Source: UBA1479 sp048263775 (lineage in GTDB: Bacteria; Pseudomonadota; Alphaproteobacteria; Rhodospirillales; Casp-alpha2). From it: DNA of 64,000 nt. The stretch lies in the NCBI GenBank assembly GCA_048263775.1, contig JBLXDU010000007.1, positions 1 to 64,000 of the forward strand. The letters are read 5' to 3'. Shown in pieces: positions 1 to 8,493 of the stretch. The position numbers were made by a program, and so were the translations under genes. The notes beneath the pieces were generated by a model. That model was not told the origin of the DNA. It did not search any database and saw only the letters and a program-made list of their open reading frames with translations. The first letter of the stretch is position 1; every line of letters starts with the position of its first letter.

Positions 1-227
1 ATATTTGAGTATAATTAATATCATTACAAAATTATCATTTTTATAATAAATATTGAAAACATTTTTATATTATATTATTATTCATAATTATGCGATGCGC
101 GGACGCGGCGAAATGCTTCGCCTTGGCCGGCGTCTGACGGCGCAATCATCCATTCATCATCGAATTATGTTTGCGGTCAGCAACACGGCGAAATCGCCGA
201 CTTTCAATCAACTTACAGGAGTGATGC
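1..227. other. AT-rich intergenic leader
   Basis: The first 100 bases are very AT-rich compared with the rest of the window, then the composition returns to the GC-rich norm. I see no credible gene here. The 3' end holds a good ribosome binding site, AGGAG at 216-220, for the small protein that starts at 228. A promoter is likely in the AT-rich part but I cannot point to certain -35/-10 boxes. Confidence 0.5.
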
Positions 228-572
228 ATGACGCTGCCGAAATTGACGAGCCCCTTTCTGCTTGGTGCGGGCACGGGGGCATTCGTCCTTGCCGTCCTGG
301 CTTTCAGCAACAACTGGGTGGTCAGTGCGAACACCAATCAGAGCGAGGTGCAGGATGCCTGGATCAACGCTCAAGCTTCCATTTGCGCCGCCCGCGCCGC
401 CGATCATGTGAAGAAAATGGCGCAGGCGCCGGATCTGCAGGGCTATCAATCAGAAGCCCGCGCGGCGCGAGAAGACCTTGCGAAGGATTTCGCAACCGCT
501 CTGCCGGGCACAAGCGAGCCGGAATCCGGCGTGGTTTCCGCCTGTGCGCACATGCTGAACAAGGATCTCTAA
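228..572 (+). CDS. Small membrane-anchored hypothetical protein
   Basis: 114 residues. I do not recognise the family. Residues about 10-30 form one hydrophobic segment (FLLGAGTGAFVLAVLAF), so the protein is probably anchored in the inner membrane or exported, with the rest in the periplasm. Two cysteines (in SICAARAAD and SACAHML) could form a disulfide if it is periplasmic. The start is supported by AGGAG six bases upstream. It ends 5 bases before the convergent plsY stop codon and has no partner on its strand inside the window. Codon usage looks like that of the neighbouring genes, so it is probably real. Confidence 0.65.
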   Translation: MTLPKLTSPFLLGAGTGAFVLAVLAFSNNWVVSANTNQSEVQDAWINAQASICAARAADHVKKMAQAPDLQGYQSEARAAREDLAKDFATALPGTSEPESGVVSACAHMLNKDL

Positions 573-577
573 CGCCG

Positions 578-1213
578 CTAGGGACTGGGCGGGGTGTCCG
601 TCCGGTCGGATTTTTGGCCGATCTTGCTTTCCTGGCCGGCGATCAGGCGCTGGATATTCGCCCGGTGTCGGATAACCGCCAGGACGGCGAGGCCGCCCGC
701 CATCCAGGCCATGGACGTGCCGTCGATCCAATAGGCATAGGCCGGGGCCGCGGCTAGGGCACCCAAGGCGGCCAGGGATGAATAGCGGAAAATTCCGGCG
801 ACCAGCAGCCAGGTCGCACAGGCCGCCAGCCCGACCATGATATTCACCGCCAGCAGCACGCCGAGCGTGGTCGCCACGCCCTTGCCGCCCTTGAAGCGGA
901 GCCAGACCGGGAAATTGTGCCCGACGACGCCGGCGAACCCGGCGATCATGCCGGCCTCAGCCCCCCATAGATGGGCCGCCGCAAGTGCCGCCGCCGCCCC
1001 CTTGCCGCAATCACAGATCAGCGTGGCGAAGGCCAAGCCCTTGCGCCCGGTGCGCAGCACGTTGGTCGCCCCGATATTGCCCGAGCCCATGGTCCGGATG
1101 TCGCCCAGGCCCGCCATGCGTGTGAAGACCAGGCCGAAAGGCACAGACCCCAGCAGATAGCCGCCGAGGGCGGCCAGGGCGAATGCGAGATTGCTGTCCA
1201 GTCCGCCGGCCAT
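578..1213 (-). CDS. plsY: Glycerol-3-phosphate acyltransferase PlsY
   Basis: 211 residues, normal for the family. PlsY transfers an acyl group from acyl phosphate to glycerol-3-phosphate, the first step of phospholipid synthesis, in the inner membrane. Signature loops are visible: GSVPFGLVFTR near the N terminus, GSGNIGATNVLR around residue 42, and GHNFPVWLRFKGGKGVAT around residue 105, with hydrophobic helices between them. It is the last gene of a minus-strand run ruvX, pyrB, dihydroorotase homologue, plsY, and starts 4 bases after the stop of the preceding gene, so the two are probably co-transcribed. Confidence 0.95.
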   Translation of the reverse strand: MAGGLDSNLAFALAALGGYLLGSVPFGLVFTRMAGLGDIRTMGSGNIGATNVLRTGRKGLAFATLICDCGKGAAAALAAAHLWGAEAGMIAGFAGVVGHNFPVWLRFKGGKGVATTLGVLLAVNIMVGLAACATWLLVAGIFRYSSLAALGALAAAPAYAYWIDGTSMAWMAGGLAVLAVIRHRANIQRLIAGQESKIGQKSDRTDTPPSP

Positions 1214-1216
1214 GGC

Positions 1217-2533
1217 TTAGGTTCCGTGGGTGTGGACGGTGCGGCCGTCGATCACGGTGCGCAGAACCATGCCCTGCACAGGCCGCCCGTCGAACGGGGA
1301 ATTCTTTGATTTGGAAAGCAGCACGTCGGAGGAAACCTTCCAACTGCGGTCGGGATCGAACAACACAAGGTCGGCGGGGGCGCCGGGCTTCAGGCGGCCG
1401 GCATCCATCGTCATGAGCGCGGCCGGTGCACGGGTAACCAGGTCCAGTGCTTTAAGCAGGGACAGGTGGCCGTTGTGGTAGAGCTCCAGCGTCATCGGCA
1501 GCAGGGTTTGCAGGCCGACGCCGCCCGATGCTGCCTGGGCAAAGGGCAGGCGCTTCGATTCCTCGTCCTGCGGCGTATGGTCGGATGCGACGCAGTCGAT
1601 CACCCCGTCGCTGATCGCCCGCACGATGGCTTGGCGGTCGTCCTCGTCGCGCAGCGGCGGGGTCAATTTGGCAAAGGTGCGGTAGTCGCCGATGGCATGT
1701 TCGTTGAGCGAGAAATAAGGCGGGGCCGTGTCACATGTGACGGCCAGACCCCGGTCCTTGGCGCGGCGAATAACCTCGACGCTTTCCGCCGTCGACACGT
1801 TGACGAAATGCAGGCGCCCGCCGGTCATTTCGACCAGGCGGATGTCGCGTTCGATGATGATGATTTCGGCCTCACGGGGGATGCCTGCAAGACCCAGGCG
1901 GGTTGAGTTTTCGCCCAGGTTCATCACGCCGCCCTCGGCAAGCGACGGTTCCTCCGCCTGGTGGCAGATCACCAGGCCGAAGGTCGCGGCATAGGCGAGT
2001 GCCTGACGTAGAACCAGGGGGTCGGCGATCGTCCGGACGCCGTCGGTGAAGGCAAGCGCGCCGGAATCCCTGAGCAGCTTCAGTTCGGCGAGTTCCTTGC
2101 CGGCCAGTTGCTTGGTCACGGCGCCATAGGGGTAGACCTTGGTCAGTCCCAGTTGGCGGGCCCGGCGGGCGACGAACTCAACCACCGACATGTCGTCGAT
2201 GCAGGGATTGGTGTCGGGAAGGCACAGCAGCGAGGTGACCCCGCCCGCCGTCGCCGCGCGCCCGGCGCTGGCCAAGGTTTCCTTCTGCTCTTCTCCCGGC
2301 TCGCCCAGATGGGCCCGGATATCGACCAACCCCGGCGCCAGGCAGGCGCCTTGGCAATCGATGATCTTCGCGTCCTCGGGGCGGCCAGCATCGAACAGCC
2401 CCGGCCCGGCGGCGGCGATCTTTTCGCCGTCGGTCAGCACGCCGCCTGTCCCGTCCCAGCCTTCGGCCGGGTCCAGGATGCGCGCGTTGACATAGGCCAC
2501 GCGGCCGAGGGGTTCGTCGAGTTTTACCGCCAT
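1217..2533 (-). CDS. pyrX: Dihydroorotase homologue, probably non-catalytic (PyrX type)
   Basis: 438 residues, amidohydrolase fold. The family cyclises carbamoyl aspartate to dihydroorotate. Here the metal-binding HxH motif reads DIRAHLGEPG instead of the usual D-x-H-x-H-x-R-E-P-G, so the first histidine and the following arginine are gone; the downstream PHHL histidines are also absent (DTAPPYFSLNE). SDHTPQ is kept. Non-catalytic dihydroorotase homologues next to pyrB are known to support aspartate carbamoyltransferase assembly in Pseudomonas and related bacteria (PyrX/PyrC'). The ATG at 2533 lies 19 bases after the pyrB stop; longer readings would overlap pyrB. The residue changes are seen; loss of activity is inferred. 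Confidence 0.85.
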   Translation of the reverse strand: MAVKLDEPLGRVAYVNARILDPAEGWDGTGGVLTDGEKIAAAGPGLFDAGRPEDAKIIDCQGACLAPGLVDIRAHLGEPGEEQKETLASAGRAATAGGVTSLLCLPDTNPCIDDMSVVEFVARRARQLGLTKVYPYGAVTKQLAGKELAELKLLRDSGALAFTDGVRTIADPLVLRQALAYAATFGLVICHQAEEPSLAEGGVMNLGENSTRLGLAGIPREAEIIIIERDIRLVEMTGGRLHFVNVSTAESVEVIRRAKDRGLAVTCDTAPPYFSLNEHAIGDYRTFAKLTPPLRDEDDRQAIVRAISDGVIDCVASDHTPQDEESKRLPFAQAASGGVGLQTLLPMTLELYHNGHLSLLKALDLVTRAPAALMTMDAGRLKPGAPADLVLFDPDRSWKVSSDVLLSKSKNSPFDGRPVQGMVLRTVIDGRTVHTHGT

Positions 2534-2552
2534 ATCGTGGGCTCGGGTTCCG

Positions 2553-3524
2553 TCACAAGTTGGTTTCGGCGAGGGGTTCCAGATTGTGGGCCAGAATCTC
2601 CAGCGCGGCCATGCGTACGGCAACGCCCATTTCGACCTGTTCGCGGATGACCGAACGATAGAAGTCGTCGGCTACTTCCGAATCGATCTCGACCCCCCGG
2701 TTCATGGGGCCTGGATGCATGATCAGCGCGTCGGGCTTGGCATGGGCCAGCATTTCGTAGTCGAGCCCGAAATAGGTGAAATATTCCCGCACCGAAGGAA
2801 AATAGTTGGATTTCATGCGCTCCTGCTGGAGGCGCAGCATCATCACGATGTCACAGTCCTTCAGGCCTTCGGCCATGTCGTGAAAGACCTCGACGCCCAG
2901 GCGTTCGGCCGCATAGGGGATCAGCGTTTTGGGCGCGATCAGGCGCACCCTGGCACCCATGGTCGTCAGCAGGTGAATGTTCGAACGCGCGACTCGGGAA
3001 TGCAGGATGTCGCCGCAGATGGCGACCTGCAGCCCGGCCAGGCGGCCGAGCCTGCGGCGGATGGTCAGGGCATCAAGAAGGGCCTGCGTCGGATGTTCAT
3101 GGCTGCCGTCACCGGCGTTGATGACCGCGCAGTTGACCTTTTCCGACAGCAGCTTGACCGCGCCGGAATCAGCGTGCCGGACGACCAGCACGTCCGGGTG
3201 CATGGCGTTCAGCGTCATCGCCGTGTCGACCAGGGTTTCGCCCTTTTTAATCGAGCTGCCCGAGATCGACATATTGATAACGTCGCCGCCCAGCCGTTTG
3301 CCCGCCAATTCGAACGATGTCCGGGTCCGGGTCGAGGCTTCGAAGAAAAGGTTGATGACCGTGCGCCCGCGCAGCACCGACCTTTTCTTGTCAGGCTGGC
3401 GATTTTGTTCGACGTAGGTCTCGGAGCGATCCAATAGGAAAGTGATTTCCGCCGGTGTCAAACCCTCGATACCAAGCAAATGGCGATGGGGGAAATCTGT
3501 CGTTGCCGTGTCGCCGGAAATCAT
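2553..3524 (-). CDS. pyrB: Aspartate carbamoyltransferase catalytic subunit PyrB
   Basis: 323 residues. PyrB makes carbamoyl aspartate from carbamoyl phosphate and aspartate, the committed step of pyrimidine synthesis. The carbamoyl-phosphate loop STRTRTSFELAGKRL is near residue 60, HPTQALLD near 145, and HPGPMNRGVEI near the C terminus; all are family signatures. The gene sits directly upstream of the dihydroorotase homologue, the usual pairing for the dodecameric class of the enzyme. No regulatory chain (pyrI) is seen nearby. The N terminus (about 12 residues before HLLGIEGL) is normal, which supports the ATG at 3524. Confidence 0.97.
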   Translation of the reverse strand: MISGDTATTDFPHRHLLGIEGLTPAEITFLLDRSETYVEQNRQPDKKRSVLRGRTVINLFFEASTRTRTSFELAGKRLGGDVINMSISGSSIKKGETLVDTAMTLNAMHPDVLVVRHADSGAVKLLSEKVNCAVINAGDGSHEHPTQALLDALTIRRRLGRLAGLQVAICGDILHSRVARSNIHLLTTMGARVRLIAPKTLIPYAAERLGVEVFHDMAEGLKDCDIVMMLRLQQERMKSNYFPSVREYFTYFGLDYEMLAHAKPDALIMHPGPMNRGVEIDSEVADDFYRSVIREQVEMGVAVRMAALEILAHNLEPLAETNL

Positions 3525-3601
3525 GGTGCCGGAATATAGGCTGGAGTGTCCGGCGGGTCACGAAAAATTGCGAGCCCTGGAGGTCGGTGGTCGATGGTGG
3601 C

Positions 3602-3871
3602 ATGATTGGCGGCCCGATCGGCGAGGGTGAGCGAATAAACACAAGGGTTTTTGCCGTGTCTTCCCGGAATTCGATCACAGGCCCGGGAACGGGCCAAATC
3701 GACACGGCCGAGGTTCTGGACCGCCTGAATCACGGCGGCGCGGTTTTCGATTCGGATGACAGCCTGATTTTCGCCAACGATGCCTGTCGTGACCTGTTTC
3801 GGCCGATTGCGGAAAATTTTACGCCGGGCCCTAAGCGCCCCCGGTCACCGGGCGTCCAGCGCCCCTTGTAA
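3602..3871 (+). pseudogene. Possible PAS-domain gene fragment
   Basis: Reading plus from 3602 (or a GTG at 3656) gives a short open frame whose middle, about 3710-3810, resembles the first half of a PAS domain: VLDRLNHGGAVFDSDDSL then IFANDACRDLF. PAS sensors often begin this way (a 'LD...GVALFD.D.RL...N..Y..LF' pattern). The frame then runs into the 3' end of ruvX on the other strand and stops after about 20 unrelated residues. A full PAS domain needs roughly 60 more residues, so this looks like a truncated relic between pyrB and ruvX. It might be a chance resemblance; only the similarity to the N-terminal PAS half is visible. Confidence 0.35.
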
Positions 3872-4327
3872 TATATAAGCCGCCGCCAGCTTATCGACGA
3901 CCTGTCCGCGCCGGGCGCGGGTCATGTCCACGTCATCGACCAGCATGCGTTCGACCGCCACGGTCGACAGCCGTTCATCCCAGAAGGCGATGGGCAGGTC
4001 ACGTTTTTCCAGCAGATTGGCGGCGAATTGGCGGGTCGATTGACAACGCGGCCCTTCGGTCCCGTCCATGCTGATCGGCAATCCGATGACCAGGGCCCGG
4101 ACATCCTCGGCGTCGATGGCGGCAAGCAGGGCCTGGGCATCGGCCGTGAACTTGGTGCGCCGGATCGTGTCGTAGGGGGTTGCGATGGTGCGCATGACAT
4201 CCGACAGGGCAAGGCCGATTGTCTTTGAGCCCAGGTCGAGCCCCATGACGCGGCCGTGCCGGTCCAGGGCCGTTTTCAATTCCGTCAGTGTCATGACCGC
4301 CATGGCATTGTCCTTAACGATATCCAC
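3845..4327 (-). CDS. ruvX: RuvX/YqgF family RNase H-like resolvase
   Basis: 160 residues. The family has an RNase H fold and is linked to 16S rRNA 5'-end maturation and to Holliday junction resolution. Visible motifs are GLDLGSKTIGLALSD (first catalytic Asp) near residue 30, GLPISMDGTEG near 85, and FWDERLSTVAVE near 120, followed by KLAAAYILQ at the end. Several in-frame starts exist (residues 1, 9 and 12); the longest is given, but the start at residue 9 or 12 would suit the family equally well. It is divergent from the SH3 protein gene and leads the minus-strand run toward pyrB. Confidence 0.93.
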   Translation of the reverse strand: MDIVKDNAMAVMTLTELKTALDRHGRVMGLDLGSKTIGLALSDVMRTIATPYDTIRRTKFTADAQALLAAIDAEDVRALVIGLPISMDGTEGPRCQSTRQFAANLLEKRDLPIAFWDERLSTVAVERMLVDDVDMTRARRGQVVDKLAAAYILQGALDAR

Positions 4328-4476
4328 CGCAGATCCATTCGCCCCGCCGGAAAAACCCGGCGCGGGAAAAGTTAGGTGGTGCTAACTTGTTGATAGAGGT
4401 AACATATATCCTCTTCTGAGGGGCACTAGTTTACTTCGGCGCGGGGGCTCCGCGGGCTGATTAGGGCGGTTCAGCG

Positions 4477-5334
4477 ATGTATGGGGCATTGCATTTAGTC
4501 ATACCAATTCTGCGGGGGAAGGTTGGCGCGCTGGCTGCCGATCGCCGTGCCTTTTGTTTGTGCATTGCCGGGATTCTGGCTGTCTTCACTGCCTTCGGGG
4601 CCGCCGCTCAGGACAAATCGGAAAAAGCCTTTCTTGGGCAAACCGTGACGCCGCTTACGGGTACTTACGTCGTAACCAAGGACCTGAATGTGCGCGGCGA
4701 ACCCGATACCAATGGTAAAAAAGTCGGTAGTTTCCACGAAGGCGACCGGGTGAGGGTGGTCGGCAAGGCCAAGGGAAGTTGGTTGGCCGTGCGTGCCGAC
4801 GGCAAGGATTTGGGCTTTGTTTATGGTCCGGTTCTGATGCCTTTGATCGATGCCGTGATTAACGAGCCTTTGACGGGCACGGCGACGATCACCGGGGGAA
4901 CCTGTGCTTATCGCGCGGTGTTCGAAGGCGAAAGCCCCATTGAAGGCCAGATGTTCAATTCCGTCGATTACCGCGCGATGCTCGAATGCCGCCGCGACGG
5001 AAAGTCCTTTGCCTTCGAGATGCCGTTGTTCATCACCGAAGGCCCGTACAATGGCGGCGTCAAGTCGGTCCACCAGATCGGCATGGATGTTCTGGAACTG
5101 GCCCAGGAATACGAACGCGTATTCTCAACCAACCTTTTATATGACGCGGAAAAGGGCGAAGTGCGCCTCGACACCGTCAGCGTCGACAAGTACCTGACCG
5201 CCGGCAAGGCGCGACCCATGCCGGCAAGGACTGTTTCGTCGGCGTTGGCCGCAGCCATCACCCTGGCGGTTCAATCCTGGTCGCCGGCGTTTTGGTCCGA
5301 CTTCGCCAAGGCGTTGCGGGGCTCTGGCGGGTAG
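4477..5334 (+). CDS. Exported bacterial SH3-domain protein
   Basis: 285 residues. A hydrophobic stretch at about 27-45 ending in AAAQ is a likely signal peptide or anchor. Residues about 60-115 match a bacterial SH3 (SH3b) domain: TKDLNVRGEPDTNGKKVGSF, then GDRVRVVGKAKGSWLAV. Such domains usually bind peptidoglycan or protein partners in the periplasm. The remaining 170 residues contain an unrecognised region with two cysteines (GGTCAYRAV and MLECRRDG), possibly a disulfide. It stands alone between ruvX and the porin gene with AT-rich flanks, so it is probably a single-gene transcript. The exact role is unknown. Confidence 0.75.
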   Translation: MYGALHLVIPILRGKVGALAADRRAFCLCIAGILAVFTAFGAAAQDKSEKAFLGQTVTPLTGTYVVTKDLNVRGEPDTNGKKVGSFHEGDRVRVVGKAKGSWLAVRADGKDLGFVYGPVLMPLIDAVINEPLTGTATITGGTCAYRAVFEGESPIEGQMFNSVDYRAMLECRRDGKSFAFEMPLFITEGPYNGGVKSVHQIGMDVLELAQEYERVFSTNLLYDAEKGEVRLDTVSVDKYLTAGKARPMPARTVSSALAAAITLAVQSWSPAFWSDFAKALRGSGG

Positions 5335-5717
5335 TCTTTGCCGATAGGCGTATCTCATTCAATAGCGTGACCTTTTTGCATCGGTCGGGAGCAGGATCGT
5401 CACCTGTCTTGCTGCCTGTCTTATCGTTTGACAGAAGCACTGAGGTGGTTTTGTTCGAATTTTCATCTTTGGTCGAAAACTCGAGTCCAATTTGTCGATT
5501 TTTGCCTTCAAAAATGCCTAAAATATAAGCAACTTTATTTTCATGCGTTATAAATGCGCATTCAACTGTGTTGTTTTTACCACATTCGCCTAAAAAAATC
5601 ACTTAAGTAATTGAATTATAACAATAAAATAATTTGTACGCATCTGGCATCCAATTTGCTACCACCAAGCACAGTGGGGTGTACGCCTCGGGTAAACTGT
5701 GAAAAAGGATCAAGAAA
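5335..5717. other. AT-rich intergenic region, no clear gene
   Basis: 383 bases of clearly lower GC than the flanking genes. An open frame on the minus strand overlaps the end of the SH3 gene but has no family resemblance or ribosome binding site. The last 40 bases lead into the porin gene and must contain its leader. I see no convincing RNA structure. Confidence 0.4.
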
Positions 5718-6470
5718 ATGGCATCTGTGGTGCGGCTTTTGAGTGCCCTCGGTTTTGTGGCGGTGGTGGGTGCGTCCCTCCCGGCGCAGGCCGAAGATAT
5801 GAAATTCCCCGGTACCTTCTCCGCCAACGCTGGCATCGTTACCGAATATCGTTTCCGCGGTCTGGATCAATCGTCCCAGAAGCCGGCCCTGCAGGGCGGC
5901 ATCGATTGGTCGATGGACACGGGCATTTCCGACACGTCCGTCTATCTCGGCACGTGGGGTTCCAACGTTGACTTCGGCGATAGCGACAAGGCCAGCGCCG
6001 AAATCGATTACTACGGCGGCATTGCCGGCTCCGCTGCCAACATCGGTTGGGACGTGGGCTTCATCTACTACTCCTATCCGGGTGCGTCGGATGACGTGAG
6101 CTACGACCTCTGGGAAGCGACCCTGGGCCTGAGCTACGACGTCATGGACGGCCTGTCGGTCGGCGCCAATTACGCCTATTCGCCGGACTTCTTCGGTGGC
6201 AGCGGCACCGGTCACTGGTTCGCCGCCAACGTGTCCTATGCGGTGCCGATCAAGGTGCTTGCCGGGATCACGCTGGATGCCTCCGTCGGCCGTCAGCTGA
6301 TCGAAAAGAACGCTACCTTCGCGCAGCCCGACTACACCACGTGGTCGATCGGTGCGTCGCTGGGCATCACGGAGAATGTCTCGCTTGGTGTGCAGTACAT
6401 CGATACCTCGATCAGCAACAGCCGCCTGGCGGAAGACGTCGTCATCGGTTCGCTGACCGCGTCCTTCTAA
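5718..6470 (+). CDS. TorF family putative outer-membrane porin
   Basis: 250 residues. A Sec signal peptide (residues 1-25, ending AQA|ED) is followed by alternating amphipathic beta strands rich in aromatic and small residues. The start of the mature part, FSANAGIVTEYRFRGLDQS, is the hallmark of the TIGR02001/Gcw_chp family of predicted outer-membrane proteins, where 'YRFRG' is strongly conserved. The protein ends in TASF, with the terminal Phe typical of outer-membrane barrels. Its substrate is unknown. The gene is monocistronic and followed by a strong terminator. Confidence 0.85.
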   Translation: MASVVRLLSALGFVAVVGASLPAQAEDMKFPGTFSANAGIVTEYRFRGLDQSSQKPALQGGIDWSMDTGISDTSVYLGTWGSNVDFGDSDKASAEIDYYGGIAGSAANIGWDVGFIYYSYPGASDDVSYDLWEATLGLSYDVMDGLSVGANYAYSPDFFGGSGTGHWFAANVSYAVPIKVLAGITLDASVGRQLIEKNATFAQPDYTTWSIGASLGITENVSLGVQYIDTSISNSRLAEDVVIGSLTASF

Positions 6471-6544
6471 GGACGACCGGTTGATCGTCTGAAATCGGCC
6501 GACACGGGGTTCGCCCCGTCGTTCGGGCCGGTTGAGAAAAGGCC

Positions 6545-6597
6545 GCAAGCCCCCCCTGCCGAATTATCGTTCGGCAGGGGGACTTGCGTCTTTTTTT
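6545..6597 (+). terminator. Rho-independent terminator after the porin gene
   Basis: CCCCCTGCCGAA and TTCGGCAGGGGG form a perfect 12-bp stem with a six-base loop, extended by GCAAG/CTTGC, and a run of seven T follows. It is placed to end the porin transcript about 75 bases after its stop and to insulate the gatCAB operon. Confidence 0.9.
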
Positions 6598-6724
6598 GCC
6601 TGAATGCCTTCGGCTGCGGCGTGGCGGCGCTTGCCGCCCGGGGATGTCGATGGTAATTTCCGCGCCCGCAGCCGGGCCCTCGAAATGCCCTGCATACCGA
6701 CCGCCTTTCAAGTCTGGATCCGCC

Positions 6725-7012
6725 ATGTCTCTAGATAAAAACGACGTCCGCAGGGTCGCCTTTCTGGCCCGGATCAAGGTCGACGAGGCCGACCTGGAAC
6801 CCGTCGCCCAGGACCTGAACAACATCATCGGCTGGGTCGAGCAATTGGCCGAGGTCGATACGGACGGGGTCGCGCCGATGACCGGCGCCACCGGCATGGT
6901 TATGACGCGGCGCGACGACGTGGTGACCGACGGGGGGGACCCGGAAAAGGTCTTAAGCAACGCGCCGGACCGTGTGGGCGATTTCTACACCGTGCCCAAG
7001 GTGGTCGAATAA
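6725..7012 (+). CDS. gatC: Asp-tRNA(Asn)/Glu-tRNA(Gln) amidotransferase subunit GatC
   Basis: 95 residues, the usual GatC length. GatC wraps around GatA and holds the GatCAB complex together; the complex amidates mischarged Glu-tRNA(Gln) and/or Asp-tRNA(Asn). The N terminus MSLDKNDVRRVAFLARI, the segment LNNIIGWVEQLAEVDTDGV, and the C-terminal VGDFYTVPKVVE are family features. The ATG at 6725 fits the family length; the frame is open further upstream but that would run into the terminator. Its stop codon overlaps the gatA start by one base, showing translational coupling. Confidence 0.96.
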   Translation: MSLDKNDVRRVAFLARIKVDEADLEPVAQDLNNIIGWVEQLAEVDTDGVAPMTGATGMVMTRRDDVVTDGGDPEKVLSNAPDRVGDFYTVPKVVE

Positions 7013-8493
7013 TGTCCAAGCTGAACGAGTTGAGCATCGCCCAGGCCGCCGACGGCCTGGATAAGGGCGAATTTTCCGCCGTCGATCTGGCCGAGGCCTC
7101 GCTGGCCGCAGCCGAGGCGGCCAAAGGCCTGAACGCCTTCATCACCCTGACGCCCGAGGTTGCGCGGAACCGTGCCGCGGCGTCGGACGCCCGGCGCGCC
7201 AAGGACGGCGCCCTGGGGCCGCTCGACGGTGTGCCCGTCGCGGTCAAGGATCTGTTCTGCACCGAAGGGGTGCCGACCACGGCCGCGTCGCACATTCTGG
7301 ACGGCTTCGTGCCGACCTATGAATCGACCGTCGGCCGTAACTTGATCGACGCCGGTGCCGTGATGATCGGTAAAACCAACTTGGACGAATTCGCCATGGG
7401 CTCGTCCAACATGACCAGCTACTACGGCCCGGTGAAAAACCCGTGGACCGGCCCCGGCGGCGAAGACCTGGTGCCCGGCGGCTCGTCCGGCGGCTCTGCC
7501 ACGGCGGTCGCGGCGCGCATTTGCCCCGGCTCCTTGGGCACGGACACGGGTGGCTCGATCCGCCAGCCGGCATCGCTATGTGGCATCGTCGGCATGAAGC
7601 CGACCTATGGCCGCTGCTCGCGTTGGGGCATCGTCGCTTTTGCTTCCTCACTCGATCAGGCCGGTCCCTTCGCCCGAACGGTGGAGGACGCGGCCATCCT
7701 GCTGGGCGCCATGGCTGGCCATGACCCCAAGGATTCGACCTCGGCCCCCCACGATGTCCCCGATTTCCGGGCGGCGGTTCAAGGCGGGGTCAATGGCCTC
7801 AAGGTCGGCATTCCCCGCGAATACACCATGGACGGCATGCCGTCGGAAATTCAGACCCTGTGGGACCGGGGGGCGGACTGGCTCAAGTCCCAGGGTGCTG
7901 AGATCAAGGAAGTCTCCCTGCCGCATACCAAATACGCCCTGCCGGCCTATTACATCGTCGCCCCGGCCGAGGCGTCCTCGAACCTCGCGCGCTATGACGG
8001 CGTGCGCTACGGGCTGCGGGTCGATGGCGATACGCTCGACGACATGTACGCCAACACCCGTGGCGAAGGCTTCGGCGCGGAAGTCCGCCGCCGGGTGTTG
8101 ATCGGCACCTACGTGCTGTCGGCGGGCTATTACGACGCCTATTACGTGAAGGCGCAGAAGGTCCGCACCCGCATTCTGGAGGATTTCACCAAGGCCTTTG
8201 AGGACGTGGACGTGCTGCTGACGCCCACGGCGCCCAATGCGGCCTTTGCCATCGGCGCCAAGATGGATGACCCCATCGCCATGTACCTGAACGACGTGTT
8301 CACCGTGCCCGCCAACCTGGCCGGCCTTCCCGGCATCAGCGTGCCGGCGGGGCTGGACAAGGACGGCCTGCCGCTCGGCCTGCAGCTGGTCGGCCGCCCC
8401 TTCGACGAGGAAACGGTGCTGCGCGCGGCAAAGGCGATCGAGGATGCGGCCGGGTTTGACGCGCTGCCGAAATATCTCGGGGGGCAGGGCTGA
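7012..8493 (+). CDS. gatA: Glu-tRNA(Gln) amidotransferase subunit GatA
   Basis: 493 residues. GatA is the glutaminase subunit and belongs to the amidase signature family. The Ser-cisSer-Lys triad is visible: Lys in VAVKDLFCTEGV near residue 79, the cis-Ser in VPGGSSGGSATAV near 160, and the Ser nucleophile in GTDTGGSIRQPAS near 180. The C-terminal PAGLDKDGLPLGLQLVGRPF is also typical. It overlaps gatC by one base and gatB by one base (TGATG), so the three genes form one operon. Confidence 0.97.
   Translation: MSKLNELSIAQAADGLDKGEFSAVDLAEASLAAAEAAKGLNAFITLTPEVARNRAAASDARRAKDGALGPLDGVPVAVKDLFCTEGVPTTAASHILDGFVPTYESTVGRNLIDAGAVMIGKTNLDEFAMGSSNMTSYYGPVKNPWTGPGGEDLVPGGSSGGSATAVAARICPGSLGTDTGGSIRQPASLCGIVGMKPTYGRCSRWGIVAFASSLDQAGPFARTVEDAAILLGAMAGHDPKDSTSAPHDVPDFRAAVQGGVNGLKVGIPREYTMDGMPSEIQTLWDRGADWLKSQGAEIKEVSLPHTKYALPAYYIVAPAEASSNLARYDGVRYGLRVDGDTLDDMYANTRGEGFGAEVRRRVLIGTYVLSAGYYDAYYVKAQKVRTRILEDFTKAFEDVDVLLTPTAPNAAFAIGAKMDDPIAMYLNDVFTVPANLAGLPGISVPAGLDKDGLPLGLQLVGRPFDEETVLRAAKAIEDAAGFDALPKYLGGQG

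Noticed and set aside
1..110. AT-rich start of the window as a replication origin or att site
   Set aside because: No DnaA boxes, direct repeats or integrase gene were seen; it is probably an ordinary AT-rich promoter region.
5258..5602. Minus-strand frame with plausible-looking N terminus in an AT-rich gap
   Set aside because: No ribosome binding site, no family, and its C-terminal third is antisense of the SH3 protein gene.
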